DNA of 64,000 nt from Chelativorans xinjiangensis (GTDB lineage Bacteria; Pseudomonadota; Alphaproteobacteria; Rhizobiales; Rhizobiaceae), in the NCBI RefSeq assembly GCF_009812055.1, contig NZ_WQNH01000027.1, positions 1 to 64,000 of the forward strand, read 5' to 3'. The translations under genes were made by a program, and so were the position numbers. This document shows positions 15,704 through 24,131 of this stretch, in pieces; position 1 is the first letter of the stretch; the number at the start of each line of letters is the position of its first letter. A model generated the notes under the pieces. The model made no database searches. It was given only the letters and a program-made list of their open reading frames with translations, and was not told the origin of the DNA.

Positions 15704-16387
15704 ATGAAACCTGCGAGTGCGGGATTTTTCGAAATGAGTTTGTCGTCTTATGCCGATGGTCGTGGGGTGCGCTCTACGTTGCCCCCCTCTACCCTGAGCT
15801 TTGTCGAAGGGCCGGGCATCTCCCCCACAAGGGGGGAGATCGGCGGTGGTTATGCCTTTGCCATCACCCCTGAAGCCGCTGCGGACGCTGCCGCGCGTGA
15901 GGCGCTGCTCGACCGGGCCATGGGCCCGAAGCGCAAGCGCAAATCGTCGGAGAAGCTGCGGCGCGGGCGTTTGCCGGCGGAGGGGTTGGCGTTTGTCGCG
16001 CGCGGTCCGGATGGTTCTCTCGTGGGAACCGTGCGGTTGTGGGACGTGCGGCTCGGCGAGACGGGTGTGCCTGCCTTGCTTCTCGGGCCGCTGGCGGTCG
16101 ACCCGGCAATGAAGGGTGAAGGCATCGGTACGGCTTTGATGGGCCATGCGGTTGGCGAAGCGAAACGGCGCGGCCACGGCGCTATCCTGCTGGTCGGCGA
16201 CGCGCCGTACTATGCACGTTTCGGCTTCTCGGCGGAAAAGACCGGCCGGCTTTCCATGCCCGGCCCGTATGAGCGGGAGCGCTTTCTGGCGTTGGAGCTT
16301 GTCGGCGGGGCGCTTGATGGGGCGCACGGAGTGCTGAAGCCCGCGAGGCGGAACATCCGTTCGGAGGCGTTGGCGCGCGCGGCGTGA
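15704..16387 (+). CDS. GNAT acetyltransferase with repeat-encoded N-terminus
   Basis: The C-terminal 180 or so residues are a GNAT domain: FAITPEAAADAAAREALLDR at its start, the LGPLAVDPAMKGEGIGTALM acetyl-CoA loop (key G-x-G), and APYYARFGF. Homologues usually begin close to the ITPE segment. Here the frame starts about 47 residues earlier and residues about 26-47 are encoded by a half copy of the inverted-repeat element (15781-15845). No ATG, GTG or TTG in this frame lies between the element and the domain, so initiation is upstream (15704, 15734 or 15767). It lies 30 bp after the decarboxylase, probably cotranscribed. Confidence 0.75.
   Translation: MKPASAGFFEMSLSSYADGRGVRSTLPPSTLSFVEGPGISPTRGEIGGGYAFAITPEAAADAAAREALLDRAMGPKRKRKSSEKLRRGRLPAEGLAFVARGPDGSLVGTVRLWDVRLGETGVPALLLGPLAVDPAMKGEGIGTALMGHAVGEAKRRGHGAILLVGDAPYYARFGFSAEKTGRLSMPGPYERERFLALELVGGALDGAHGVLKPARRNIRSEALARAA
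15781..15845. repeat. Inverted-repeat element, copy C (single arm)
   Basis: One arm only, with the CTGAGCTTTGTCGAAGGG block as in copy A and then CATCTCCCCCACAAGGGGGGAGATC. The core and second arm are absent. It lies inside the 5' end of a GNAT acetyltransferase frame and is translated in that frame. Confidence 0.8.
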
Positions 16388-16421
16388 CGCGCGCGCCCTT
16401 GATATCAGAGTACCTGGGATA

Positions 16422-16703
16422 TCAGAGCACCTGGCTGAGCTGCATGGCGACCGACATGTTGCCGTCGACCCTGAGCTTGCCCTGCATGAAGGCCGCTGTC
16501 GGCTCCAGATCGCCGGCGATCATGGCCTCCAGGTCGTCCTTAGTGAGCGTGATGATGCAGTCGGCACCAGCGTCGCTCAGGGAAACCGTCTTTCCGTCGA
16601 TCACGATGGCGCCGTCGGCGCCGCAGTCGAACTTCACCGAATTTGCGAAGTCCGAACCGGCCACGCGCTCCTGCATCTTGGCGGCGATCTCATCCATTCC
16701 CAT
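16422..16703 (-). CDS. SCP2 sterol-binding-like protein
   Basis: 93 aa, a free-standing SCP2 domain with the typical ending ITLTKDDLEAMIAGDLEPTAAFMQGKLRVDG (described by residues about 51-81). SCP2 proteins bind lipids or acyl-CoA in the cytoplasm; the ligand here is unknown. ATG at 16703 has GAGGAG upstream. It follows the MarR gene in the same direction with a gap of about 115 bp. Confidence 0.85.
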   Translation of the reverse strand: MGMDEIAAKMQERVAGSDFANSVKFDCGADGAIVIDGKTVSLSDAGADCIITLTKDDLEAMIAGDLEPTAAFMQGKLRVDGNMSVAMQLSQVL

Positions 16704-16817
16704 AGCTACTCCTCGTCGCGGCGCTTGGTCGAAAAGCAGGGCCCGCTTGCCTGCGCCCGCCGCAAGGAAAGCCGATGCGGGAGGCGCAGAGGGAATAGCA
16801 ATCGAATTACGTTTACG

Positions 16818-17369
16818 TCAATGTGGATCGGTCAACATTGGATTTCCGCCGCCGGCCGAGGTGCCGAGCAGGCGGTCCAGAAGCTCGGTCAGCCGCTCCA
16901 GATTCTCCCTGCCGCCGAGGCGGCCAATCATGCGGTTCTCGTGTTCGTGCCAAAGTGCCGTCATGCGCTCGACGTAGCGCTTGCCTTCCTCGGTGAGATG
17001 CAGCGAGTGCGAGCGACGGTCGGCGCGGCCCTTGCGCCGCTCCGCCAGGCCACGAGCCTCGATGCTGTCCATCAGGAAGACGAAGTTCGCCCTCTTGATG
17101 CCCAGTCCCTCGGCGATTGTGGTCTGTTTCTGCCCGGGATATTTGGCGATCATGGCAAGGACGGAAAATTCCGCCGGGCGCAGTTTCAGCTTCGCCAGGG
17201 TGGTGGCGAAATCGTGGAAGACCAGAAGCTGGGCGCGGCGCAGCTTGAAGTCGAGAAGCGAGGTGATACAGGGCAGCTGGATCTGCCCGTCGGTCGCCTC
17301 AAACGGCGCCTCCGAGGGGGAGCGGTTGCCTTCGCAAGGTTTGTCGGATTGGCCCGCGGGTAGTGTCAT
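16818..17369 (-). CDS. MarR-family transcriptional regulator
   Basis: 183 aa from ATG 17369, which has GGAGG 4 bases upstream. The winged-helix core is visible as LRPAEFSVLAMIAKYPG, TTIAEGLGIKRANFVFLMDSIEARGLAERRK and the RADRRSHSLHLTEEGK wing. A 50-residue N-terminal extension precedes it. MarR proteins usually respond to aromatic or lipophilic ligands; it may control the SCP2 gene just downstream. Bases 17370-17630 upstream hold no gene that I can support. Confidence 0.85.
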   Translation of the reverse strand: MTLPAGQSDKPCEGNRSPSEAPFEATDGQIQLPCITSLLDFKLRRAQLLVFHDFATTLAKLKLRPAEFSVLAMIAKYPGQKQTTIAEGLGIKRANFVFLMDSIEARGLAERRKGRADRRSHSLHLTEEGKRYVERMTALWHEHENRMIGRLGGRENLERLTELLDRLLGTSAGGGNPMLTDPH

Positions 17370-17630
17370 GACACCTCCAAAATGCCGTGCCTGACGTCGA
17401 GCATTGGTTGCAGAGGAGGCTGAAGTGGCTCCGGAAATGACCGCGAGCCAACGCATTGCACGAACCGCAACGGATATGCCGGCGCAAAAAGCACGCCCGA
17501 TTGATCATCAAAATATAGCGAGCCAGGTAAACAGCCCGCTCCTCGAAAATATGATCGAAAACAATAACCGGCATAGGACGAACAAGGGAGGCGTCCTGCT
17601 CTGAATACGACGTTTACTATTTCATAACCG

Positions 17631-18116
17631 TCATTCGCCGGGTCCGATACGGCGGCGGATGGCGTTGTCGCGTATCTCGGCCTTGGAAAGATAGTCGACC
17701 TGCTCAACCATGACCTCGTGGACCAGCTTCTCACCCGCACGCTCGTTTATGCTGTCCCGTATGCCGTTCCGGAGCGCGTCCAGGTCGACGCCGTTGCGAT
17801 CGGTGAAGTCGATTTGCGGGTTGGCGTAGAGATAGCTGTGCAATTCGTCGACCAGAAGCGCATCGGCCGGCAGCGACAACGCCTTCAGCTTCTCCGGCTC
17901 GGCGGTGAAGACGAGGCGGGCGAGGAAATAGCCGTTCACCTGCCTGTCCTTGACGACGGGCACGGAGATCACCGGCGTGCGCACGTAGTCGAGCCCGCCG
18001 AAGAAGGGGGGCAGGGGGGTGGCGTTCCTCGCCGCCTGCGACGTCTGGAACGAGTAGAACACCGCGCCGAGGGTGGCGGCGCTGACCCAGACGGCGACCA
18101 GGAGGACCTTGAACAT
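17631..18116 (-). CDS. Conserved membrane-anchored protein of the flagellar cluster
   Basis: 161 aa with an N-terminal membrane anchor (residues about 3-25) and a periplasmic body containing VPVVKDRQVNGYFLARLVF and a C-terminal VMVEQVDYLSKAEIR. The layout, one anchor plus a small periplasmic domain, recalls FliL, but I cannot assign it to FliL, which is encoded separately at 39370. It is the last gene of the flhA-fliR block and follows the FlgN-like gene by 5 bp, so a flagellar role is inferred. Confidence 0.7.
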   Translation of the reverse strand: MFKVLLVAVWVSAATLGAVFYSFQTSQAARNATPLPPFFGGLDYVRTPVISVPVVKDRQVNGYFLARLVFTAEPEKLKALSLPADALLVDELHSYLYANPQIDFTDRNGVDLDALRNGIRDSINERAGEKLVHEVMVEQVDYLSKAEIRDNAIRRRIGPGE

Positions 18117-18121
18117 CGGGC

Positions 18122-18568
18122 CTACCGACCGAATTCGCGGACGGTATAGGTGCCGTCCGCCTGCGCTTGCTCGATGGCCTTTTGCAGGAGGGCGGCGACC
18201 TCGCCGACGGCGCCCAGATGCGCCTGGATCGTCGCTTCGTTGGCGGCCAGCTTGCCGCGCAGGCGGAGCACCGCCTCGCGGTGGTCGAGGCCGAGATCCT
18301 CCGGCACGATGCCCTTGAAGGCCTTGCCGAGCTCGTGGAGATGGCGGCTCTTGCGGGCGTTCGAGGCCTTGATGTCGTATTTCGGATTGGTGCGGATCGC
18401 GGCCGTCTCGGCCTCGATCGCATCGGTGATGCGCCCGATGAGGGCGAGCAACGCGCCGGTGCGTCCGTCTGCCTTTGTGGTTTCAGCAACAGGGGCGGCG
18501 TTGGTGGTGGGTTTCAGGTCGTGCATGGGGAGTGTCTGCATCCGCTCGGTAAAAAGGCTATTCTTCAT
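18122..18568 (-). CDS. FlgN-like flagellar export chaperone (probable)
   Basis: About 148 aa, mostly helical and soluble, with a region ALIGRITDAIEAETAAI and a C-terminal helix ALLQKAIEQAQADGTYTVREFGR (residues near 115-148). This fits a FlgN-type chaperone for hook-filament proteins FlgK and FlgL. Starts at 18568, 18541 or 18526 are possible; the first overlaps the upstream rod-binding gene by 11 bp. Assignment rests on length, predicted helices and position, so it is tentative. Confidence 0.55.
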   Translation of the reverse strand: MKNSLFTERMQTLPMHDLKPTTNAAPVAETTKADGRTGALLALIGRITDAIEAETAAIRTNPKYDIKASNARKSRHLHELGKAFKGIVPEDLGLDHREAVLRLRGKLAANEATIQAHLGAVGEVAALLQKAIEQAQADGTYTVREFGR

Positions 18569-19091
18569 GGGTGGAAGGCGGCAACGCATCGGCTGCGAGG
18601 GTCTTGGCCGTCTGCCGCTCGATCTCCTCGATCAGGCTGGCGGCGAGCGAGGCCTGGGTCGCCGCTTCCTCTGCCTCGGGGCCGGAGGAGACGCCGGCGA
18701 CGGGCACCTTCCTGCCGTCCTGCAGGGTGTGATCGCCGAGCACGCGATCGGCGATGCCGATGCCGCCGCGCCTGGCCATGACGTTGCCGAGCTCCTGCGC
18801 CAGCAGGCCGCGCCACATCTCGCCGGAGAGGCCCTCGCCGTAGAAGGCGGCGGTATCCTCCGGCAGCATGTTCTGCAGGAAGCTCTGCAGCACCATGGAC
18901 TCGAACTCCACGAAGTGCTCGGGCCTTCCGGCGGGCGCTTTCCGGGCGCGTGCCGCGGGCGCGGCGACCTCGAAGGCCGTGGCCGCATCGCCGGCATGGG
19001 CCTTCAGCCGTGCCCGCGCGGCCTCGACCTTCGCGGGGTCGGCCGCCTTCGCCACGTCCAGAAGAATGTCGCCGGGAGGTGAAATCGCCAC
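18558..19091 (-). CDS. FlgJ-like rod-binding protein without muramidase domain
   Basis: 177 aa containing the rod-binding domain: EFESMVLQSFLQNMLPED followed by MWRGLLAQELGNVMARRGGIGIAD. The C-terminal peptidoglycan hydrolase domain of enterobacterial FlgJ is absent, as in other alphaproteobacteria. A separate transglycosylase gene at 30812-31363 in the same cluster probably supplies that activity. The 3' end overlaps the FlgN-like gene. Confidence 0.72.
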   Translation of the reverse strand: MAISPPGDILLDVAKAADPAKVEAARARLKAHAGDAATAFEVAAPAARARKAPAGRPEHFVEFESMVLQSFLQNMLPEDTAAFYGEGLSGEMWRGLLAQELGNVMARRGGIGIADRVLGDHTLQDGRKVPVAGVSSGPEAEEAATQASLAASLIEEIERQTAKTLAADALPPSTHEE

Positions 19092-19188
19092 GAGCGTCTA
19101 CCGCGAACCGTTTTCAGTGAGCCGACTATGGCAGCGAAAGCTTGCGGCAGGCTTGCTCGGCGTGATTTGCCACTTAGATCGCGACCGC

Positions 19189-19572
19189 TCAGGGCTTGCG
19201 CTGCTGTTCCAGCATCTCAAGCACGGCCTTTTCCTCGGCCGCCCTTTCGTGCCTGCGCACCGCGCTCGTGTGGGCGCGCCCGGCGACATCCGCGCGCGCG
19301 CCGGCAGCGGCGATCATGGCGGCCTCTTCGGCGGCCCGCTCCAGGCACTTCTCCCGGCGGGCAAGGGCGCGGGCGATGCGGTCATGATAGAGCGCGGGAA
19401 AGAGGGCCGCCAGGCTGTCGGGCGCGTCCAGGCGCCCGGCGAGCTCCGTCGCCTCGGCTTCGGCCGCGGCCGCCTCCTTCAGATGCGCGGCGCGGCGCGC
19501 CTCGTGCAGTTCCTTGAGGCGCTCCTGCAGCTTTACGAGCCGTGCCAGCTTTTGCCGCCTGTCCGCCGTCAT
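19189..19572 (-). CDS. FliJ-like coiled-coil protein (probable)
   Basis: 127 aa, almost entirely charged helix rich in Ala, Glu, Arg and Lys (KLARLVKLQERLKELHEARR at the start), a coiled coil as in FliJ, the export-apparatus stalk protein that links the FliI ATPase to FlhA. It lies between fliR and the FlgJ-like gene. Sequence similarity in coiled coils is weak evidence, so the call leans on context. Confidence 0.6.
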   Translation of the reverse strand: MTADRRQKLARLVKLQERLKELHEARRAAHLKEAAAAEAEATELAGRLDAPDSLAALFPALYHDRIARALARREKCLERAAEEAAMIAAAGARADVAGRAHTSAVRRHERAAEEKAVLEMLEQQRKP

Positions 19573-19576
19573 CGCC

Positions 19577-20323
19577 TCACCCGCCGATGGTCGTCGGGAA
19601 GAAGCCGTCGGCGAGGAGGCGCAGGAAGGTGCCGATGCCGAAGTAGAGGAGCAGCAGGCCGCCGGCGATGACGAAGGGGAGCGAGATGAAGTAGATGGGG
19701 ATCTGCGGCGTCAGCTTGTTGATGAAACCGATGGCGAGGTTGACCAGGATCGCATAGGCCACGAAGGGGCTGCCGAGCCTGATCATCACCAAGAAGGCCT
19801 CGGAGAGCGTGTCGGAGAGGTCGACGAGCGCGGATTGCGGGTCGAACAGGGCGTCGACGGGCGCCAGCCGGTAGGAGGCCACCAGCGCCTGGATGATGGC
19901 GTGGTGGAAATCGAACACGAAAAGCAGAAGCAGTGCGGAAAAGGAGATGAGGGCGGCGACCGCCGGCTGCGGCTCGTTCTCCTCGACCGCCACGCCGCCG
20001 CCGGCCATGCCGTAGCCCATCATCATGGCCATGGCGGCGCCGATGAACTGGAGCGCCAGCACGTAGAGGCGCGCGAGGAGGCCGATCAGCGCGCCGATGA
20101 GGAGCTCGGAGCCGATGAGGACGAGCATCGCCTGGGGTTGGCGCGAGACATGCGGCACGATCGCCCCCCACAGATGCGCAAGCAGCGCCAGCGAGGCGCC
20201 GACGGCGACGAAGAGACGAACCTGCACGGGAACGCGGGCGCTGCCGAGCCCCGGCAGGAAGAGGAAACAGGCGCCGATGCGGCAGAAAGCGAGGAAGGCG
20301 GCGAGGATGGCGGTTTCCAGCAT
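19577..20323 (-). CDS. fliR: Flagellar export gate protein FliR
   Basis: 248-aa inner-membrane protein with about six helices; part of the FliP5-FliQ4-FliR1 export gate. It shows FCRIGACFLFLPGLGSARVPVQVRL at the N-terminus (residues 13-37) and NLAIGFINKLTPQIPIYFIS (193-212), both family hallmarks. The gene is separated from flhA by repeat copy D and followed by the FliJ-like gene after 4 bp. Confidence 0.92.
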   Translation of the reverse strand: MLETAILAAFLAFCRIGACFLFLPGLGSARVPVQVRLFVAVGASLALLAHLWGAIVPHVSRQPQAMLVLIGSELLIGALIGLLARLYVLALQFIGAAMAMMMGYGMAGGGVAVEENEPQPAVAALISFSALLLLFVFDFHHAIIQALVASYRLAPVDALFDPQSALVDLSDTLSEAFLVMIRLGSPFVAYAILVNLAIGFINKLTPQIPIYFISLPFVIAGGLLLLYFGIGTFLRLLADGFFPTTIGG

Positions 20324-20366
20324 TGGTTACCGCGGTGCTGAGGGCGATTGAACAACGGGAATGGCA

Positions 20367-20549
20367 GCGCCCTTTCGCGCCCCCCTCTGTCCTGCCGGAC
20401 ATCTCCCCCACGAGGGGGGAGATTGGCCGTCGCTAACGGTTTCGCCAGTCGGTAACGTCTTACAATAGGTGCCGCCGCGAACGGCCGGCGCAATCTCCCC
20501 CCCTGTGGGGGAGATGTCCGGCAGGACAGAGGGGGGCGTGAAAGGGCTC
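20367..20549. repeat. Inverted-repeat element, copy D (full, flhA-fliR gap)
   Basis: Arms at about 20367-20430 and 20495-20549 are reverse complements around a core with GGTTTCGCCAGTC and GCGAACGGCCGGCGCAATC, matching copies A and B. It fills most of the 237-bp gap between flhA and fliR, which are usually close together. The hairpin may affect transcript stability or read-through. Confidence 0.85.
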
Positions 20550-20560
20550 GGCATGGGTGG

Positions 20561-22648
20561 CTAGGAAACCGACCCCAGGATGCTGATCTCCACGCCCTTG
20601 GCGATCTCGACGTGGCTCAGCACCGGCAGGGTTGGGAACAGGCGCTCGACGATCATGCGCACGTAGGGGCGGGCCTCGGGGGCCGTTACCAGCACGAAGC
20701 GCTCGCCGGCGTCGATGTGGTTGCGGATCGCCTTGCCAGCTTCCTGGCCGAATTCCTCGAGCTGGCGCGGGTCGATGTCGAACTCGCGCACTTCGCCCTT
20801 GGGGTCGCGCTTCAGCGCCTGGTGGAAGGCGAGGTCCCAGCGGTTGCCGAGCCTCAGGACCTTGAGGACGCCGCCCTCGCTCAAATCGCCGCAGATCTGC
20901 TGCGCCATGCGGATGCGCACGTGCTCGACGATCTGCTCCGTGCGGCGGATATGCGGGGCGATCTCGGCGATGGCCTCGATGATCAGGTGCAGGTTGCGGA
21001 TGGAGATGCGCTCGGCCAGAAGCAGCTTCAAGACCGCCTGGAGCCCCGGATAGGTGATGTGGGAGGAGCATATCTCGTCGGCCAGCTTGCGGTACTCGGG
21101 GTCGAGCCGGTCGATCAGCGCCTTCATGTCCTTGTAGGAGAGAAGCTGCGGCAGGTTGTTGCGGATCACCTCGGAAAGGTGCGTGAGCAGCACCGACATG
21201 TTGTCGGCGTAGGCAAGCTGCTTGTTCTTCAGTTCCTCGGCGAACATGTCGGAGACCGAATAGGCGCGCAGGCCGAAGGCGGGCTCCTTCACCTCCTCGC
21301 CGGGCAGGTCGGGCACCGGCTTGCCGCCCAGAAGCACCATCAGCTCGCCGACGCGTAGCCGGTGCTCGGCCACGACCGTACCATGGATATTGATGCGGTA
21401 GCTCTTGGGCGGGATGGTGAAGTCGTCGGTGAGCCGCACCTCGGGCACGACGAAGCCGTATTGCGCGGCGAATTTCTTCCGCATCTTGTTCATGCGGAAG
21501 GCGAGTTCCTGGTGCGAGGCGATGAGCCGGGTGGAAAGCTGCTTGCCGATCAGAAGCTCGATCTCCGCCGTCTTGAGCGAGGATTTGACCGAGTTGCGCT
21601 CTTCCTCGACGGCGTCGAGCTTCTCGCGGCGCACGGCCTCGGCGGCGGCCTCCTCGCGCTGCCGCTCGCGGCGCGGCAGCATGTAGCCGAGCCCGGCCAT
21701 GGTGCCGGCCAGCGCCAGGAAGGGGAGGGCCGGCAGGCCCGGCATCAGGGCGAGCACGGCAAGCAGCATGGCCGCCACGAACAGGGCGCGCGGATAAGCG
21801 CCCAACTGGTCGAAGACGGCCTTGTCGGCCGAGCCGCGCGTGCCGCCCTTGGAGACGAGCAGGCCGGCGGCGAGCGAGACGATGAGGGCGGGAATCTGCG
21901 AGACGAGGCCGTCGCCTACCGAAAGCCTGGTGAAAACGTCCGAGGCTTCACCGAGGTCCATGTCGTGGCGGGAATAGCCGATGGCGATGCCGCCGACGAT
22001 GTTGATGGCGGTGATGATAAGGCCGGCGACGGCGTCTCCACGCACGAATTTCGAGGCGCCGTCCATGGCGCCGAAGAAGGAACTCTCCTCCTCCAGCTCA
22101 CGGCGCCGACGCTGGGCTTCCTTGTCGTCGATCATGCCGGCGGACAGGTCGGCGTCGATCGACATCTGCTTGCCGGGGATGGCATCGAGCGTGAAGCGCG
22201 CGCCGACCTCGGCGATGCGGGTCGAGCCCTTGGTGATGACGACGAAGTTCACGACGATGAGGATCAGGAAGATGATCAGGCCGATGACGAAGTCGCCGCT
22301 CATCACCAGCTTGGAAAAGCCGCCGATGACATGACCCGCCGCGTTGGTGCCCTCGTGACCCTCGGACAGGATCATGCGCGTCGTCGCGATGTTGAGCGAC
22401 AGGCGCATCATGGTGGCGATCAGGAGGATGGTGGGGAAGGAGGAGAAGTCGAGCGGACGCTGGATCCACAGCGCCACCATCAGGATGAGCACCGAGAAGG
22501 CGATGGAGAAGGCGAGGCCGACGTCGATGAGGAAAGGCGGGATCGGCAGGAACAGGATCGCCAGAATGATGATGACGCCGACGGCAAAGCCGATGTCCCG
22601 GCTGTGCTTGCGGGGCTCGCTGCCGACAATGCCTTCGCTCAACGCCAT
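20561..22648 (-). CDS. flhA: Flagellar export component FlhA
   Basis: 695 aa, the usual length. The N-terminal half has about eight transmembrane helices and the FHIPEP-type signature ([25 protein letters not shown], residues near 144-168). The C-terminal cytosolic half docks export substrates and chaperones. ATG 22648 faces bioR across a 144-bp divergent region. Because fliQ is now 2 kb away behind the bioR-bioY insert, flhA must have its own promoter. Confidence 0.95.
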   Translation of the reverse strand: MALSEGIVGSEPRKHSRDIGFAVGVIIILAILFLPIPPFLIDVGLAFSIAFSVLILMVALWIQRPLDFSSFPTILLIATMMRLSLNIATTRMILSEGHEGTNAAGHVIGGFSKLVMSGDFVIGLIIFLILIVVNFVVITKGSTRIAEVGARFTLDAIPGKQMSIDADLSAGMIDDKEAQRRRRELEEESSFFGAMDGASKFVRGDAVAGLIITAINIVGGIAIGYSRHDMDLGEASDVFTRLSVGDGLVSQIPALIVSLAAGLLVSKGGTRGSADKAVFDQLGAYPRALFVAAMLLAVLALMPGLPALPFLALAGTMAGLGYMLPRRERQREEAAAEAVRREKLDAVEEERNSVKSSLKTAEIELLIGKQLSTRLIASHQELAFRMNKMRKKFAAQYGFVVPEVRLTDDFTIPPKSYRINIHGTVVAEHRLRVGELMVLLGGKPVPDLPGEEVKEPAFGLRAYSVSDMFAEELKNKQLAYADNMSVLLTHLSEVIRNNLPQLLSYKDMKALIDRLDPEYRKLADEICSSHITYPGLQAVLKLLLAERISIRNLHLIIEAIAEIAPHIRRTEQIVEHVRIRMAQQICGDLSEGGVLKVLRLGNRWDLAFHQALKRDPKGEVREFDIDPRQLEEFGQEAGKAIRNHIDAGERFVLVTAPEARPYVRMIVERLFPTLPVLSHVEIAKGVEISILGSVS

Positions 22649-22778
22649 TCACGCCTCCATGTGGGGCGGGAGGATAGGGGGCGAAGCTTGTGCGAGGGCG
22701 GAGGGAGTGGGGGAAGGGGACTACCGGCTGGGGTGTGGTTCGCGGTCTTTGGCCGCTCGACCGTGACCCGCGACTCCA

Positions 22779-22788
22779 TTATCTATAA
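22779..22788. promoter_or_regulatory. BioR box upstream of bioR
   Basis: TTATCTATAA, a perfect match to the alphaproteobacterial BioR operator palindrome, ends 4 bases before the bioR start codon. A bound repressor here would block its own gene, giving negative autoregulation. Confidence 0.8.
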
Positions 22789-22792
22789 AACC

Positions 22793-23449
22793 ATGACGAC
22801 AGCCAAATCAGACACCATCGCCACGCGGATCAGCAGGAGGCTTGCCGACCGGATCATTTCCGGCTCGATCGAGGCCGGAGCGAAGCTGCGCCAGGACCAT
22901 ATTGCCGAAGAGTTCGGTGCGAGCCATGTGCCGGTACGGGAGGCGTTCCGCCGCCTGGAGGCGCAGGGGCTCGTGGTCAGCGAGCCGCGCCGTGGCGTTC
23001 GCGTCGCCGGTTTCAGCGTCGAAGAAGTCCGAGAAGTAGCCGAGATGCGCGCCGCGCTTGAAGTTCTGGCGCTGCGCAACGCCGCGCCGCATCTGACCAA
23101 GGCCATTCTCGATCAGGCCGAAGATGCAACCCGCGCCGGCGACAGGGCCGGCGATGCGGAGGCGTGGGAGAAAGCCAACCGCGCCTTTCATCGGATTATC
23201 CTTGCACCTTGCGGAATGCCCCGGCTGCTCAAAGCCATCGATGATCTACACACGGCCAGCGCCCGCTTCCTCTTTTCGGGCTGGCGGGCTGAATGGGAGG
23301 CGCCCACCGACCGCGACCATAGGGCGATCCTCGCGGCGCTGCGCGCCGGGGAGGTCGAGGCGGCGGCCTCGGTGCTAGCTCGGCATGTGCAATGGACCGG
23401 CCACAAAGGCCAGAAATCCAGCCCTTTTCCCGCTGCGGCTCGGCGTTGA
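22793..23449 (+). CDS. bioR: BioR-type GntR-family regulator of biotin genes
   Basis: 218 aa. An N-terminal GntR winged helix-turn-helix (RISRRLADRIISGSIEAGAKL, then EEFGASHVPVREAFRRLEAQGLV) is followed by an all-helical FCD effector domain. BioR identity is inferred from the two BioR boxes, one at its own start and one before bioY, and from the adjacent biotin transporter gene. The start at 22793 follows the operator directly. It is divergent from flhA. Confidence 0.85.
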   Translation: MTTAKSDTIATRISRRLADRIISGSIEAGAKLRQDHIAEEFGASHVPVREAFRRLEAQGLVVSEPRRGVRVAGFSVEEVREVAEMRAALEVLALRNAAPHLTKAILDQAEDATRAGDRAGDAEAWEKANRAFHRIILAPCGMPRLLKAIDDLHTASARFLFSGWRAEWEAPTDRDHRAILAALRAGEVEAAASVLARHVQWTGHKGQKSSPFPAAARR

Positions 23450-23509
23450 GGCGATAGCCCTTGCCAACGAGTGATTTCTGTGGAGTCTTTTAGCGATAGA
23501 TTCCAGAAA

Positions 23510-23519
23510 TTATCTATTA
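23510..23519. promoter_or_regulatory. BioR box upstream of bioY
   Basis: TTATCTATTA, a one-mismatch copy of the BioR palindrome, lies 21 bases before the bioY start codon, where a repressor would block transcription. Confidence 0.75.
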
Positions 23520-23540
23520 TTCTGTCGCAAGGAAACCCGC

Positions 23541-24131
23541 ATGAGCACCACAGCCGCACCGACCCTCAAACCCGTCTACAGCCCTCTCGATCTTCAAAAC
23601 CGCTCCCTCGCATGGCAGGTTGGTGGAATTGTCGTCGGCACGCTCTTCCTGGCCGTATCGTCCTATATCGAAGTTCCGATGGTGCCCGTCCCGGTCAACA
23701 TGCAGACCTTCGCCGTTGCGCTGGTCGGCGCTCTCTATGGCTGGCGCCTCGGAGCCATCACGATCATTGCGTGGCTCGGTCAGGCCGCCCTCGGCATGCC
23801 GGTCCTCTCCGGAGGCGCGGCCGGCGCACATCATTTCGTTGGACCGACTGCCGGCTATCTCTTTGCCTTCCCCCTTGCCGGTGCGCTCGCCGGTTGGCTG
23901 GCCGAAAGGGGCTGGAACGGCAATCGCCCCGTGCTTGCCTTCGTCGGCATGTTGCTGAGCAATACCGTCTGTCTCGCCCTTGGCGCGGCATGGTTGGCCG
24001 TCATGATCGGGCTGGAACAAGCGATCGTGCATGGCGTGACGCCCTTCCTCGCCGGCGCTGTTCTGAAATCCGCTCTTGGTGCCGCCACCCTCGCGCTGCT
24101 GGCGCGCGGCAAGGCGCGCTCGTCTGAATGA
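23541..24131 (+). CDS. bioY: Biotin transporter BioY
   Basis: 196-aa integral membrane S-component for biotin uptake with about six helices. The BioY hallmarks are seen: IEVPMVPVPVNMQTFAVALVGALYG near residues 46-70 and LGQAALGMPVLSGG with GPTAGYLFAFPLAGALAGWL. No bioM or bioN energy-coupling genes are adjacent, so it either works alone or uses components encoded elsewhere. The stop overlaps the DUF1284 start (ATGA). Confidence 0.93.
   Translation: MSTTAAPTLKPVYSPLDLQNRSLAWQVGGIVVGTLFLAVSSYIEVPMVPVPVNMQTFAVALVGALYGWRLGAITIIAWLGQAALGMPVLSGGAAGAHHFVGPTAGYLFAFPLAGALAGWLAERGWNGNRPVLAFVGMLLSNTVCLALGAAWLAVMIGLEQAIVHGVTPFLAGAVLKSALGAATLALLARGKARSSE

Noticed and set aside
18558-19091. Truncated flgJ pseudogene
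   Set aside because: The frame is intact, and the short rod-binding form without muramidase domain is normal in alphaproteobacteria.
21362-22792. Long plus-strand frame antisense to flhA that runs into bioR
   Set aside because: Only the part from 22793 has GntR homology and a fitting start; the rest is a shadow of flhA.
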